This document shows, in pieces, positions 41,610 to 51,059 of a DNA stretch of 64,000 nucleotides. The DNA is from Shinella sp. SUS2 (GTDB lineage: Bacteria > Pseudomonadota > Alphaproteobacteria > Rhizobiales > Rhizobiaceae). The number at the start of each line of letters is the position of its first letter. Position 1 is the first letter of the stretch. Below the pieces are notes generated by a model, which had not been told where the DNA came from, did no database searches, and saw only the letters and a list, made by a program, of their open reading frames with translations. The position numbers and the translations under genes were made by a program. The stretch covers positions 186,001-250,000 of the forward strand of contig NZ_KQ410723.1 in the NCBI RefSeq assembly GCF_001262505.1, written 5' to 3'.

Positions 41610-43904
41610 TCAGGCGGATGCGCGCCGGGCGAGGCGGGCGATTTCCGCAATCAACTGAACGGGATCGGCGGGCTTGGCCAGCACGGCATCGGCGCCTGTC
41701 GCCAGAAGCTCCTCGTGCAGCCCCGTCCGGCTGTCCGCCGTCAGCACGACAACCGGCAGGCGGGCATTGCCGTAATCGCACCGCACGATGCGGGTGATCA
41801 TCTCCTTGCCCTCGCCGCCGGGCATGCCGAGATCGGTGAGGATGAGATCGGCGGCAAAGGGTCCTGCATCCGTCGCCCCCGCAAGCGCGGAGACAAGGGC
41901 CGGATAGTCCGGCACATGGCGTACGATATGGCCGGCCCGCTCCAGCACCGAGCGCACCAGCATGGCATTGACCGGATCGTCTTCGGCGAGAAGGATGCGC
42001 GCACCCGTCGGGACTGCCTCTACCGGCTCGGCGGCGGCGGGCGGCAGATCCTTCAGGATCGGGCGATTGTCGTTGATCGCATCGCGCACCTCGATGCCCT
42101 TCATGCGGCCGCGCAGCACCTCGACCAGCGAGCGTTCGCGCAGAGGTCGGATGAGCCAGGAATCGTAGCCTTCGCCATTGCCGATCGCGCGGCCGCTGCG
42201 CTCCTCCGGATTGACGAGATAGATCCGGCGCGCACGGCTGTCGCGGAACATCGCAATGTCGGCAAGCTCCCGGCGAAACACGCCGGCAAGGCGGTTGTCG
42301 ACGATGATGTCGGTCAGCTCGACCCGCTTGCCGGCAAGGCCTTGGGCAAGGTCGAGCGCCTCGTCGAGACCTGTCGCCAGATGGCAAGTGCCGCCGAGCG
42401 CAGCGATGGTACGCACCAGCGCCCTGGAGGCCGGGCCGGCGGGCGCCAGAAGGAAGACCACGCTGCCCTTCAGAACGCCCTTGCGCGCACCGCCCGCGCC
42501 CGCGACCTTGTGCGGGCGATCGACCGGCATGCGGATGGTGAAGGTACTGCCCTTGCCGGGCGTGCTTTCAAGCGTCAGCGCACCACCGGCCTCACTGAGG
42601 ATGCGGGCGGAAATGGCAAGGCCAAGGCCGGTGCCGCCACTGCGCTGGGCGGTGCTTCCGGTCTGCTCGAACTCATGGAAGATGCGCGCCTGTTCTTCGG
42701 CATTCATGCCGGGCCCGCTGTCGGTGACGCGGATGATAACGGCGCCGCGATCGAGCGTGGTTTCCAGAAGGACGCCACCCGTGTGGGTGAATTTCACCGC
42801 ATTGCCGACGACGTTGTAGAGCACCTGGCGCAGGCGCGGCGCATCATAGAGGAGAAGGCCCGGCACGTCGGGCGAGACGTAGGAGCCGATCTCGATGCCC
42901 TTTTCATGGGCACGATGGGAGAGCATTTCCACGACGCTTTCCAGCATCGGCCGGACCGGCTCTTCCGAGGGGCGCAGCTGGAAGCGGCCAGCCTCGATGG
43001 TGGAAAAGTCGAGAAGATCATCGACGAGCTGGACGAGCGCGTGGCCGGACTGGCGCATGCCGGCAAGGTAGTTCTTCTGCTCGGCCGTCAGCCGTGTCTG
43101 GCCGATGAGATGCGACATGCCGAGGATGCCCGACAACGGCGTGCGGATCTCATGGCTGACGGTGGCGAGCAGACGGGACTTTGCCGCGCTCGCCTCCTCG
43201 GCGCGCTGGCGGGCGCGCTCGCGCTCCCCCTCGGCACGGCGCTCTTCGGTGACATCACGGGCGATGGAATGCACGACGAGATCGCCGGATACGGGATCGC
43301 GCACCGTGACATCGTGCCAGGAATAGATGCGTTTGCCCGCCGGGCCCTCGACATCGACGTCGTAGCGATGAGCGATGGCCTGTGAGCGGAAGGTGAGGCC
43401 GAGCCCCTCGCAGGTTCGCCCGACGACCTCGCTTGCACCCGTCAGGTCGCTGAGAACGGCATTGGCGCTGAGAATGCGGCCATCGAGCGCGCGCATGACG
43501 ACGATGTCGCCGAGCACGTCATGGATGGCGGAGAGGATTTCAGAGGTCTCGCTACGCTCCCAGGAGCGGTCATGTGTCGTCTCGATGCCGGATGCCGGTC
43601 GATGCGCGCGCAAGAGAAAGACTCCACCGGCAATACCGGCCAGGCCGAGCACGACAGCGGCGATGTAGAACCCGGCGGCAATGCCGGTGGCCAGCACGAA
43701 CGCACCGAACAGCAGGCCGACGCCGGCGACCATGCTGCGGACCATCGCATGGCTTTCCGGCTCGGACTTGGGGGCGGGCACCGTCGCCGCAACGGCTTGC
43801 GGATCGGCCGCCGCATCCGTCTGTGTGCGTGTACGGCCTGAAGGGCGCGGCGCTTCGACAAATTCGGCCTTGAGCCGGTCTTGTAGCTTCACAGGTTCGC
43901 TCAT
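41610..43904 (-). CDS. Hybrid sensor histidine kinase with degenerate and canonical receiver domains
   Basis: Predicted protein of 764 residues. Two membrane segments lie at about 58-98; a PAS domain at about 120-220; the histidine-kinase H-box has H251 in TVSHEIRTPLSG; N-box, DSGPGM and GGTGLGLA mark the ATPase domain (about 345-462). Next is a receiver-like segment (about 478-598) whose acidic pocket is replaced by LLAPAGP, then an intact receiver (about 636-760) with D642/D643, D691, T722 and K744. Start 43904 has GGACGG upstream. No response regulator gene is adjacent, so the target is unknown. Confidence 0.9.
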   Translation of the reverse strand: MSEPVKLQDRLKAEFVEAPRPSGRTRTQTDAAADPQAVAATVPAPKSEPESHAMVRSMVAGVGLLFGAFVLATGIAAGFYIAAVVLGLAGIAGGVFLLRAHRPASGIETTHDRSWERSETSEILSAIHDVLGDIVVMRALDGRILSANAVLSDLTGASEVVGRTCEGLGLTFRSQAIAHRYDVDVEGPAGKRIYSWHDVTVRDPVSGDLVVHSIARDVTEERRAEGERERARQRAEEASAAKSRLLATVSHEIRTPLSGILGMSHLIGQTRLTAEQKNYLAGMRQSGHALVQLVDDLLDFSTIEAGRFQLRPSEEPVRPMLESVVEMLSHRAHEKGIEIGSYVSPDVPGLLLYDAPRLRQVLYNVVGNAVKFTHTGGVLLETTLDRGAVIIRVTDSGPGMNAEEQARIFHEFEQTGSTAQRSGGTGLGLAISARILSEAGGALTLESTPGKGSTFTIRMPVDRPHKVAGAGGARKGVLKGSVVFLLAPAGPASRALVRTIAALGGTCHLATGLDEALDLAQGLAGKRVELTDIIVDNRLAGVFRRELADIAMFRDSRARRIYLVNPEERSGRAIGNGEGYDSWLIRPLRERSLVEVLRGRMKGIEVRDAINDNRPILKDLPPAAAEPVEAVPTGARILLAEDDPVNAMLVRSVLERAGHIVRHVPDYPALVSALAGATDAGPFAADLILTDLGMPGGEGKEMITRIVRCDYGNARLPVVVLTADSRTGLHEELLATGADAVLAKPADPVQLIAEIARLARRASA

Positions 43905-43960
43905 GACCGTCCGCATAACACGCGGACCGTTCAAATCGGCTTCAGCAAGTCGTTCGAATT

Positions 43961-44452
43961 TTAACGATCGCGCCGGCGCAGCAGGAGGAGTTCATCGAGG
44001 ATGACCAGTGCGGCGCCGATAGTGATGAACGTGTCGGCGAGATTGAATACCGCGAAGGACCAGGTTTCCGTATAGAAAAGCACGTAGTCGATGACGTAGC
44101 CGAAGATGACCTTGTCGATGATGTTGCCGAAGGCGCCTGCGATGATGAAGGCATAACCGGCATGGGCGACGCCCCGCGCCTTCGGCGTCTGGCGCCAGAG
44201 CCACACGACGAAGCCGACAACGAAGAGCCGCAGCGCGATGATGAACCAGGTCTCCATGCCCGAGAGCATCGAGAAGGCGACGCCGTAGTTGTAGGTGCGG
44301 TAGAGCGCCAGCATCGGCATCACATGCACCGCTTCCTGGAAGGGAAGCCACATCTCGACGGCGAATTTCACCACCTGGTCGACGGCGAGCGCCAGGAGGA
44401 TGACGACGACGACAGGTATCGGCCGGGACATCAGCGGAATGCGTTCGCTCAT
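43961..44452 (-). CDS. lspA: Lipoprotein signal peptidase
   Basis: Predicted product of 163 residues with four membrane helices. Conserved regions are [21 protein letters not shown] and [11 protein letters not shown], holding the two catalytic Asp residues. LspA cleaves prolipoprotein signal peptides after lipidation. ATG 44452 overlaps the upstream methyltransferase stop (ATGA) and fixes the start; an internal ATG at 44431 is the alternative. Confidence 0.95.
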   Translation of the reverse strand: MSERIPLMSRPIPVVVVILLALAVDQVVKFAVEMWLPFQEAVHVMPMLALYRTYNYGVAFSMLSGMETWFIIALRLFVVGFVVWLWRQTPKARGVAHAGYAFIIAGAFGNIIDKVIFGYVIDYVLFYTETWSFAVFNLADTFITIGAALVILDELLLLRRRDR

Positions 44453-45303
44453 GCGCGGGCTTCCAGCGTCAGCAGGTGACGGCGGGCTTCGAAGAGCATG
44501 ATGCCGGTGGCGATGGCAAGATTGAGCGAATCGGCGCGGCCAGCCTGCGGGATGCGGGCAAGCGCATCCGCTGCCCGGGCCAGCTCGTCCGGCAGGCCGG
44601 ATTGCTCGTTGCCCATCAGGAGAACGACGGGTTTCTTCCTGTAATCGATGGTGCGGTAATCGACGGCGCCGGCAAGGTGCGTCGCGACGACCTCGACACC
44701 CGCCGCCTTCTTCCAGGCGAGGAAATCGGCAACGTTCGTCTTGACCAGCGGCACGGCGAAGACCGAGCCCATCGTAGCGCGCACGGTCTCCATCGAGAAC
44801 GGATCGGTCGCCTCGCCGACGAGGATGACGCCGCTCGCGCCCGCCGCATCTGCCGTGCGGATGATCGTTCCAAGATTGCCGGGATCGCGCACCCGGTCGA
44901 GCGCGACATAGGTCTCGCCGGTCTGCGGCTTCAGGTCCCGGAGCGGCGTCCAGCGCTGGGTGAAGATGCCGACGACCATCTGCGGATTGTCTCGTCTGGT
45001 GATCGAGGCCAACACCTTCTCGCTGACTTCCAGCACCAGTCCGCCGCGCGCCACCGTCTTCGTCGCGCACTGCACGACCTGGGGCTTTTCCTTCACGTTC
45101 TTGGCATAGACCAGCGTCCGGATCTCGAAGCCGAGCTCCAGCGCGTCGATGACCAGCTTCAGGCCTTCCGCCATGAAGCTCTTCGTTTCGTCGCGGTCCT
45201 TCTTGTTGGCGAGCGCCTTGATGTCCTTGACGATCGGGTTCGAAAGGCTCGTCACCTCCTTCACCTGGCCGACACGGCGCGTGGGAGAATGATCGTGGCT
45301 CAT
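44449..45303 (-). CDS. SpoU/TrmH-family RNA 2'-O-methyltransferase
   Basis: Predicted product of 284 residues. SpoU motifs 1-3 are present as [32 protein letters not shown] and [11 protein letters not shown], finishing with [15 protein letters not shown]. An N-terminal substrate-binding domain (about 15-110) precedes the knotted methyltransferase fold, as in RlmB-like enzymes that modify rRNA; the exact site is not determined. ATG 45303 overlaps the upstream gene's stop and its own stop overlaps lspA, both as ATGA. Confidence 0.88.
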   Translation of the reverse strand: MSHDHSPTRRVGQVKEVTSLSNPIVKDIKALANKKDRDETKSFMAEGLKLVIDALELGFEIRTLVYAKNVKEKPQVVQCATKTVARGGLVLEVSEKVLASITRRDNPQMVVGIFTQRWTPLRDLKPQTGETYVALDRVRDPGNLGTIIRTADAAGASGVILVGEATDPFSMETVRATMGSVFAVPLVKTNVADFLAWKKAAGVEVVATHLAGAVDYRTIDYRKKPVVLLMGNEQSGLPDELARAADALARIPQAGRADSLNLAIATGIMLFEARRHLLTLEARA

Positions 45304-46430
45304 GCGCTGACCCATCGGCTGAAGAGGGAGGTGGAGAGCGCACGTCCGGCATCCCTGCCGTCAGGGCCGCTCTCGCGGATGACGAGTTCGCCCGATTCCA
45401 CCGTGCCGCCGGCACCGCGCATGGTCTCGCGCATCAGTTCGTGGATGGAGTAGAAGCTCGCGCGGATCGAATAGGCCGTCAGCACGAGGCCGATCGCCTT
45501 GGGCGACAGGATTTCCCGGCAGACGTCCAGCATCAGCGGCAGATGGTCGAAGAGGTGCCAGACCTCGCCGTTCGGGCCGCGGCCGAATTTCGGCGGATCG
45601 GTCAGGATGATGTCGTATTTGCTGCCGCGGCGCTCCTCGCGCTGGATGAACTTCATCGCATCCTCGCAGATCCAGCGGATCGGCAGCTTTTCCATGCGGC
45701 CGAGCGTCTGATTCTCGCGCGCCCAGCCGATCGCCTTCTTGGAGGCATCGACATGGGTGACTTCCGCACCGGCGCTGGCGGCGACCAGCGAGGCGACGCC
45801 GGTATAGCCGAAGAGGTTGAGCACCTTGACAGGCCGGCCGGCCGTTTCGACCTTCTCCTTCATCCAGCTCCAGTGGGCGAGCTGTTCCGGGAAGACGCCG
45901 ACATGGCGGAAGGCGGTGAAGCGGCCGTGGAAATCGACGCCGAGCAAGTGCATCGGCCAGGTCTCGCCGAGCGCAGCCTTGGGGAATTTCCAGCGCCCCA
46001 TGCCGTCCTCATCCGTATCGCCGGTGAAAAGCGCGTCCGCCTTGTCCCAGATGCCCGGGAGGCTGCGTTGCCAGAGCGCCTGCGCTTCCGGCCGCACGAT
46101 GCGGTAAGGGCCGTATTGTTCGAGCTTTTCTCCGGCGCCGCTGTCGATCAGGCGATACTGGTCGGACCCTGCGGTTTCCAGGATGACCGGCACGCGTTCG
46201 GCCGGCTTTTCGCCTTCGCGGCGCATCAACGGGCGTGCCGGCGCCTCGGGAGCCGGGCGCGGCTCCCTCTTCGGCGGGGCGGAGGCCTTTGCGGCCGGGA
46301 CCTTCTCGACGCGCGCCCTGGCGGGCGCGGCGGGGCCGCTCTTCGGCCGGCGGTGTCTGTCCTTCACGATCGATCGTCCGTCGTCGGTTGAATTTCTCGC
46401 CGGCAATGCCGGAAAACAAGCGGTCCCCAT
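45300..46430 (-). CDS. Class I SAM-dependent rRNA methyltransferase, RlmI-like
   Basis: Predicted protein of 376 residues. A basic, Ala/Pro-rich N-terminus (1-70) leads into a core with [11 protein letters not shown], the SAM motif [19 protein letters not shown] and the DPPKFG motif ([15 protein letters not shown]). This is the pattern of RlmI/RlmK-type 23S rRNA cytosine or guanine methyltransferases. GGAGGG six bases before ATG 46430 supports this start; ATG 46226, close to the conserved part, is an alternative. It is the first gene of a coupled trio ending with lspA. Confidence 0.82.
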   Translation of the reverse strand: MGTACFPALPARNSTDDGRSIVKDRHRRPKSGPAAPARARVEKVPAAKASAPPKREPRPAPEAPARPLMRREGEKPAERVPVILETAGSDQYRLIDSGAGEKLEQYGPYRIVRPEAQALWQRSLPGIWDKADALFTGDTDEDGMGRWKFPKAALGETWPMHLLGVDFHGRFTAFRHVGVFPEQLAHWSWMKEKVETAGRPVKVLNLFGYTGVASLVAASAGAEVTHVDASKKAIGWARENQTLGRMEKLPIRWICEDAMKFIQREERRGSKYDIILTDPPKFGRGPNGEVWHLFDHLPLMLDVCREILSPKAIGLVLTAYSIRASFYSIHELMRETMRGAGGTVESGELVIRESGPDGRDAGRALSTSLFSRWVSA

Positions 46431-46501
46431 ACCATCCCTCCCCCACTTGGCAAAGCGCTTTCCGATTGCGATAGTTTTGCTTCAATGAAGGAGGATCGAT
46501 C

Positions 46502-46951
46502 ATGGACATGTCCGGCGAAGAACGCATTGCTGCCCCGCGCGAGGCCGTCTGGGCGGCACTCAACGATCCGGATGTACTGAAGGCCTGTATCCCGGGCTGT
46601 CAGTCGCTCACCATGAAATCACCGAACGAGCTGGAAGCCACCGTGAAGATCAAGATCGGCCCCGTCTCTGCCAGCTTCAGCGGCGAAGTGACGCTGTCGA
46701 ACCTTAACCCGCCCGAGAGCTACACGATCTCCGGCGAAGGCAAGGGCGGCATTGCGGGTTTTGCCAAGGGCGGCGCGGATGTGCGGCTCACCGAGGACGG
46801 CGACGGCACGATTCTCGCCTATGACGTCAAGGCACAGATCGGCGGCAAGCTCGCGCAGCTCGGCTCACGTCTCATCGATTCGACGTCAAAGAAGCTCGCG
46901 ACGCAATTCTTTGCCGATCTCGGCACAAAGCTGAACGGGGGCGCGGCCTGA
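46502..46951 (+). CDS. CoxG/SRPBCC-family protein
   Basis: Predicted protein of 149 residues. The CoxG fold is marked by MSGEERIAAPREAVWAALND, LKACIPGCQSL and a C-terminal amphipathic helix SRLIDSTSKKLATQFFADL. CoxG relatives bind membranes and help recruit CO dehydrogenase or other molybdo-flavin enzymes, but no such enzyme genes are adjacent, so a general START-like role is possible. GAAGGAGG gives a strong ribosome-binding site before ATG 46502. Confidence 0.85.
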   Translation: MDMSGEERIAAPREAVWAALNDPDVLKACIPGCQSLTMKSPNELEATVKIKIGPVSASFSGEVTLSNLNPPESYTISGEGKGGIAGFAKGGADVRLTEDGDGTILAYDVKAQIGGKLAQLGSRLIDSTSKKLATQFFADLGTKLNGGAA

Positions 46952-46963
46952 CGCGGGAAGCGC

Positions 46964-47308
46964 CTACTTCCCGGAAACCGGCAGCATTGCCTGCGAGGCG
47001 ATGGCCTCCGCGCGCGTCTTGTGCTTTTCCGCCTCACCGTGCCACTTGACGGCTTCGCTCGCCTCGATGCGGGCACGCTTGCGGTATTTGCCCTGGGTGA
47101 ACCAGGTGGCGAGCGAGCCGATCACCAGGCCGAAGATCACCGCGAGGAAGAGATAGACGAAGAACGGCGCGGTGACGGAGAGCACGCTGTCTTCCGGCCG
47201 GAACGGATTGAGCGCCAGCGTCACCGATTGCCGGTTCGCCACCGACAGCACGATCAGCACGATGCCGATCGGGATGAGCACGAGGATGTTGACTACTCTC
47301 TTGATCAT
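46964..47308 (-). CDS. LapA-domain inner-membrane protein
   Basis: Predicted protein of 114 residues with two hydrophobic helices (about 4-24 and 43-68, the latter FFVYLFLAVIFGLVIGSLAT) and a charged cytoplasmic tail (about 75-110). This matches the LapA/DUF1049 family tied to lipopolysaccharide assembly control. It lies 44 bases downstream of ihfB, in the usual rhizobial sppA-ihfB-lapA order. The upstream in-frame extension to 47428 lies in ihfB and is rejected. Confidence 0.82.
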   Translation of the reverse strand: MIKRVVNILVLIPIGIVLIVLSVANRQSVTLALNPFRPEDSVLSVTAPFFVYLFLAVIFGLVIGSLATWFTQGKYRKRARIEASEAVKWHGEAEKHKTRAEAIASQAMLPVSGK

Positions 47309-47352
47309 GGCGTCACCTTTCTGGCGCAAGGCGCCGGTCGGGCGCCCGCGCT

Positions 47353-47652
47353 TTAGTCGTCCTGGTCGGCCTGGCCGGGGTTCAGCCGCTCGCGCAGCTC
47401 CTTGCCGGTCTTGAAGAAGGGAACCCACTTCTCCTCGACGAAGACCGCATCGCCCGTGCGCGGGTTGCGCCCCGAGCGAGAAGGGCGGTTCTTGACGGAG
47501 AAGGCGCCGAAGCCGCGCAGCTCCACCCGGTTTCCGCCGGCGAGCGCATCGGTGATCTCATCGAGCACCGCGTTGACGATGTTCTCGACGTCGCGGTGGT
47601 AAAGGTGGGGATTGCGCGCGGCGACAATCTGAACCAGTTCCGACTTGATCAC
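47353..47652 (-). CDS. ihfB: Integration host factor subunit beta
   Basis: Predicted product of 99 residues. The HU/IHF signature is [21 protein letters not shown], with the proline-tipped beta arm around [11 protein letters not shown] heterodimers bend DNA at promoters, including sigma-54 promoters. The start is GTG (47652), preceded by GGGGGA, encoding the [10 protein letters not shown] beginning. It follows sppA by 27 bases. Confidence 0.94.
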   Translation of the reverse strand: MIKSELVQIVAARNPHLYHRDVENIVNAVLDEITDALAGGNRVELRGFGAFSVKNRPSRSGRNPRTGDAVFVEEKWVPFFKTGKELRERLNPGQADQDD

Positions 47653-47679
47653 AGTATCCCCCTCAAAAATTCTTGTTTT

Positions 47680-48630
47680 TCAATCGCGATCAACCTGCCA
47701 AACCGAGACCAGACCGTCAAGAAACAACTTTTCGCCGGTCAGCTTTTCGATCGTCGGTTGAAAGTCGAGCGGCAGGCCGAGAATGGAGCGAGCAAAGTCG
47801 CGCAGACTGGCGCCCATGAAGGAGAAGCCCGAGCGGTTCGTCGATCGATAATCCACGAAGGGAAGATCGGCCGATACCTTGCGCTCTTCGAGATAGGCGC
47901 GAATCTCTTCAGGACCGCCGAGCTGGTCGACGAGCTTGGCGGCAAGCGCCTGGCGACCCGTGAATATGCTGCCGTCGGCAAGGCGCAGCACCTCGGCGCG
48001 CGGCAAATTGCGGCGCTCGACGACGAGGTCGACGAACCAGTCGTAGCTGTCCATCACCATGGCGCGGATCATCGTCTTGGCCTCCTCGCTGGCCGGATGG
48101 AACGGCGAGGGTTCGGCCTTCAGAGGTGCGGATTTGATCTCCTCGAGCGAGACCCCGATCTTGTCCATCAGTTCCTTCATCTGCGGATACTGGAAGAGCA
48201 CGCCGATCGAGCCGGTGATCGAGCTTTCGCCCGCGATGATCGTGTCGCCGGCCGTCGCGATCATGTAACCGGCGGAAGCAGCGAGCGTGCGCACGTCGGA
48301 GACGACGGGCTTCTTTTCCGCCACCTTGCGCAGCGCCTTGAAGATCACCTCGCCGCCATAGGTGGTGCCGCCGGGCGAGGAGATCGTCACGACCAGCGCC
48401 TTCGCCCGGTCGTTGCGGGCGATACGGTCGAGGCGTTCCAGGAGTTCGGCATCGTCCTGGATGATGCCGGTGATGCTGACACGGGCGATATGGTCGCGTG
48501 CGCCGCTATCCGGCCAGCGCCACGCAGCCGCGGCGAAAACGGCGAGAAGCGCAATCCCAATGGCGGCGATGCGCCAGAAGGTCAGCTTGCGGCGGAGCTG
48601 CCGGCGGTCGGCGATGGCGGAGTGATCCAT
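47680..48630 (-). CDS. sppA: Signal peptide peptidase SppA
   Basis: Predicted product of 316 residues. A single N-terminal membrane anchor (about 18-38) precedes the S49 peptidase domain; TISSPGGTTYGGEVI and the catalytic Ser region ASAGYMIATAG are present, as well as SSITGSIGVLFQYP. SppA degrades cleaved signal peptides in the inner membrane. It begins the sppA-ihfB-lapA group and is divergent from lptC across 212 bases that show no other gene. Confidence 0.92.
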   Translation of the reverse strand: MDHSAIADRRQLRRKLTFWRIAAIGIALLAVFAAAAWRWPDSGARDHIARVSITGIIQDDAELLERLDRIARNDRAKALVVTISSPGGTTYGGEVIFKALRKVAEKKPVVSDVRTLAASAGYMIATAGDTIIAGESSITGSIGVLFQYPQMKELMDKIGVSLEEIKSAPLKAEPSPFHPASEEAKTMIRAMVMDSYDWFVDLVVERRNLPRAEVLRLADGSIFTGRQALAAKLVDQLGGPEEIRAYLEERKVSADLPFVDYRSTNRSGFSFMGASLRDFARSILGLPLDFQPTIEKLTGEKLFLDGLVSVWQVDRD

Positions 48631-48842
48631 TCCCTGTCCCTAATTCTGGTGGCCGCCCGGTTGCGGGGTGGCTTGCCGAAGGCCCTATCGATATGGCATT
48701 CCAGACGCAAATGGCAATTCGTCGCTGAACTTTCCTGGGCAGACATTGTTTGTTGAGGAATAATCGCCATATGGGGGCCGTTATCGACAGGACCCCTCGT
48801 TTCGCAGCGAAGGCCATATCGGCACTCTATCTTGCAGGCACA

Positions 48843-49511
48843 ATGCTGGACACCGTGACAGAAGCACCGTCGGGTGCACAGGGCATAGGCGCTTCTGCCG
48901 AGGCTTACCGCCTCGCGACGCGGCATTCTGCCCGCGTGCGCTTCCTGAAGGTCGCCCTGCCGGTCGCCGCCATCGTCATCGGCGTCATCTTCGTCATCGT
49001 CTCCATCGTGCGCACCTATGTTCCGTCCAACCTGCAGGTGGAAAGCGCCACCATCGAGGACGGCAAGATCGTGATGCGCAATCCGGCGATTTCCGGCCGC
49101 AACAAGGATGGCGTCAGCTACTCCATGAAAGCCGAGCGCGCACTTCAGGACATGAAGCAGCCGGACGTGCTGACGCTGGAAAACATCAAGGCGAAGGTGC
49201 CGGTCAACGAAAGCACGATTGCCGAAGTCGTCGCCGCCACCGGGGTCTACGACCGTGGCAAGAACCTGCTCGACATGATCGCCCCCTTCACTATCAGCCT
49301 CAGCACCGGCCTCGAAGCCGCCTTCCGCTCCGCCCATCTCGATATCGACGGCGGCAACATGTCGACGCAGGAGCCGGTTTCCATCCGCTCGCGCGAAGCA
49401 TCCATTGTTGCGCAGTCGCTGAGAATGACGGATAAAGGCCGGATCGTCGTCTTCGAGGGCAAGGTCGTCGTCGACGTCGACCCCGCCGCCATCCGCAACC
49501 GAGAAAAGTAA
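48843..49511 (+). CDS. lptC: LPS export ABC transporter periplasmic protein LptC
   Basis: Predicted protein of 222 residues. A membrane anchor (about 36-58) is followed by the periplasmic LptC beta-jellyroll with GVSYSMKAERALQD, typical of the alphaproteobacterial DUF1239/LptC. It links the inner-membrane LptBFG complex to LptA. ATG 48843 has GCAGG upstream; in-frame ATGs at 48750 and 48771 would only add unconserved sequence. lptA starts seven bases after its stop. Confidence 0.88.
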   Translation: MLDTVTEAPSGAQGIGASAEAYRLATRHSARVRFLKVALPVAAIVIGVIFVIVSIVRTYVPSNLQVESATIEDGKIVMRNPAISGRNKDGVSYSMKAERALQDMKQPDVLTLENIKAKVPVNESTIAEVVAATGVYDRGKNLLDMIAPFTISLSTGLEAAFRSAHLDIDGGNMSTQEPVSIRSREASIVAQSLRMTDKGRIVVFEGKVVVDVDPAAIRNREK

Positions 49512-49518
49512 GAGCGCC

Positions 49519-50082
49519 ATGTTCGCCACTCTCTCCGCCCCGCTCCGGGCCGCCAGCATCTCCGTTCTTGCCGCAAGCCTCGCGCTGATCTCGGTTCCCG
49601 CGGGCGCCCAGCAGACGTCGAGCCGCATGAAGGGCATGCAGCTGTCGAACGACAAGCCGATCCAGATCCAGAGCGACAAGCTCGAGATCCGCGACCAGGA
49701 GAACAAGGCCGAGTTTTCCGGCAATGTGAAGGTCGTGCAGGGTACGACCACGCTGCAGGCGGGCAAGATGGTCGTCTACTACGCTGCCGGCGGTGGCGGT
49801 TCGGTGGCCAGCGGCGATGCGGACATCGAGAAGATCGACGTTTCGGAAAAGGTCTACCTGAAATCCGGCACGCAGGAAGCGACAGCCGACACCGGCACGT
49901 TCAACCTCGTCAACGAGACCCTGCTTCTCAAGGGCGAGAAGGTCGTTCTGTCGGAGGGCAAGAACGTCTTCGTCGGCTGCCAGCTGACCGTGACCATGCG
50001 CACGGGCGAGGCCAAGCTCGACGCCTGCGGCGGCCGTGTCATGATCCAGCTCGACCCCAAGTCCCGCAAGACCACGAACTGA
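49519..50082 (+). CDS. lptA: LPS transport periplasmic protein LptA
   Basis: Predicted product of 187 residues with a signal peptide (about 1-34, ending AGAQQ) and an OstA/LptA domain (about 50-170) containing IQIQSDKLEIRDQENKAEFS and the GNVKVVQG strand. LptA forms the periplasmic bridge for LPS transport. The gene lies between lptC and lptB in one operon. Confidence 0.93.
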   Translation: MFATLSAPLRAASISVLAASLALISVPAGAQQTSSRMKGMQLSNDKPIQIQSDKLEIRDQENKAEFSGNVKVVQGTTTLQAGKMVVYYAAGGGGSVASGDADIEKIDVSEKVYLKSGTQEATADTGTFNLVNETLLLKGEKVVLSEGKNVFVGCQLTVTMRTGEAKLDACGGRVMIQLDPKSRKTTN

Positions 50083-50097
50083 TATAGCGCCCGAACC

Positions 50098-50907
50098 GTG
50101 TCCTCCTCTTTGCTCTCCCGTCTGACGCGCCGCCCAAGGAAGGTTGCGCCGGAGCCCCAGCGCAGCGCCGATCTTTCGCGCTACGACGGGACCCTCATTG
50201 CCCGCGGGCTGACCAAGAGCTATCGCGACCGCTGTGTCGTCAACGGCGTGTCGCTCGTCGTGCGCCGCGGCGAGGCCGTCGGCCTGCTCGGCCCGAACGG
50301 TGCAGGCAAGACGACCTGTTTCTACATGATCACCGGTCTCGTGCCTGTCGATGTGGGCTCGATCGAGATCAACGGCAACGACGTCACGACCATGCCGATG
50401 TATCGGCGCGCGCGTCTCGGCGTCGGCTATTTGCCGCAGGAAGCCTCGATCTTTCGCGGGCTGACGGTGGAGGAGAACATCCGGGCGGTTCTGGAAGTGC
50501 ACGACAAGGACAAGGCCAGGCGCGAGCAGAAGCTCGACAGCCTGCTTGCCGAATTCTCGATCTCGCACCTGCGCAAGTCGCCGGCCATCGCGCTGTCGGG
50601 CGGCGAGCGGCGACGTCTCGAAATTGCCCGGGCTCTTGCGACCGACCCGACCTTCATGTTGCTCGACGAACCCTTTGCCGGTGTCGATCCGATTTCCGTC
50701 GCCGACATCCAGGCGCTGGTGCGCCATCTCACCTCGCGCGGCATCGGCGTCCTCATCACCGACCACAATGTGCGCGAGACGCTGGGCCTCATCGACCGCG
50801 CCTATATCATCCATGCCGGCGAAGTGCTGACCCATGGCCGGGCGAACGATATCGTCGCCAATCCGGATGTGCGCCGCCTCTATCTTGGCGATAATTTCAG
50901 CCTCTGA
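50098..50907 (+). CDS. lptB: LPS export ABC transporter ATP-binding protein LptB
   Basis: Predicted product of 269 residues. Walker A is GPNGAGKTTCF, the signature LSGGERRRLEIARAL, Walker B FMLLDEPFAGVDP, and the switch His lies in LITDHNVRE. An extended N-terminus of about 30 residues precedes the ATPase. The start is GTG at 50098, 15 bases after lptA; no ATG exists before the conserved domain. It powers LPS extraction with LptF/LptG, which are not in this window. rpoN follows, the classic lptB-rpoN neighbourhood. Confidence 0.94.
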   Translation: MSSSLLSRLTRRPRKVAPEPQRSADLSRYDGTLIARGLTKSYRDRCVVNGVSLVVRRGEAVGLLGPNGAGKTTCFYMITGLVPVDVGSIEINGNDVTTMPMYRRARLGVGYLPQEASIFRGLTVEENIRAVLEVHDKDKARREQKLDSLLAEFSISHLRKSPAIALSGGERRRLEIARALATDPTFMLLDEPFAGVDPISVADIQALVRHLTSRGIGVLITDHNVRETLGLIDRAYIIHAGEVLTHGRANDIVANPDVRRLYLGDNFSL

Positions 50908-51059
50908 CGCAAACCCCATGCGTGATTGCTGCGATTTTCACCAAGTTGGCGGCTGGCGCTTGACCAAACCCATCAAAAAAGCAATTTTTGGGCCAGTTGG
51001 ATTTCGCCTCCTGGATCCTGTCGGTCGGAGGCTGCTTTTCCGGGGAGTAGAGCGTCCGC

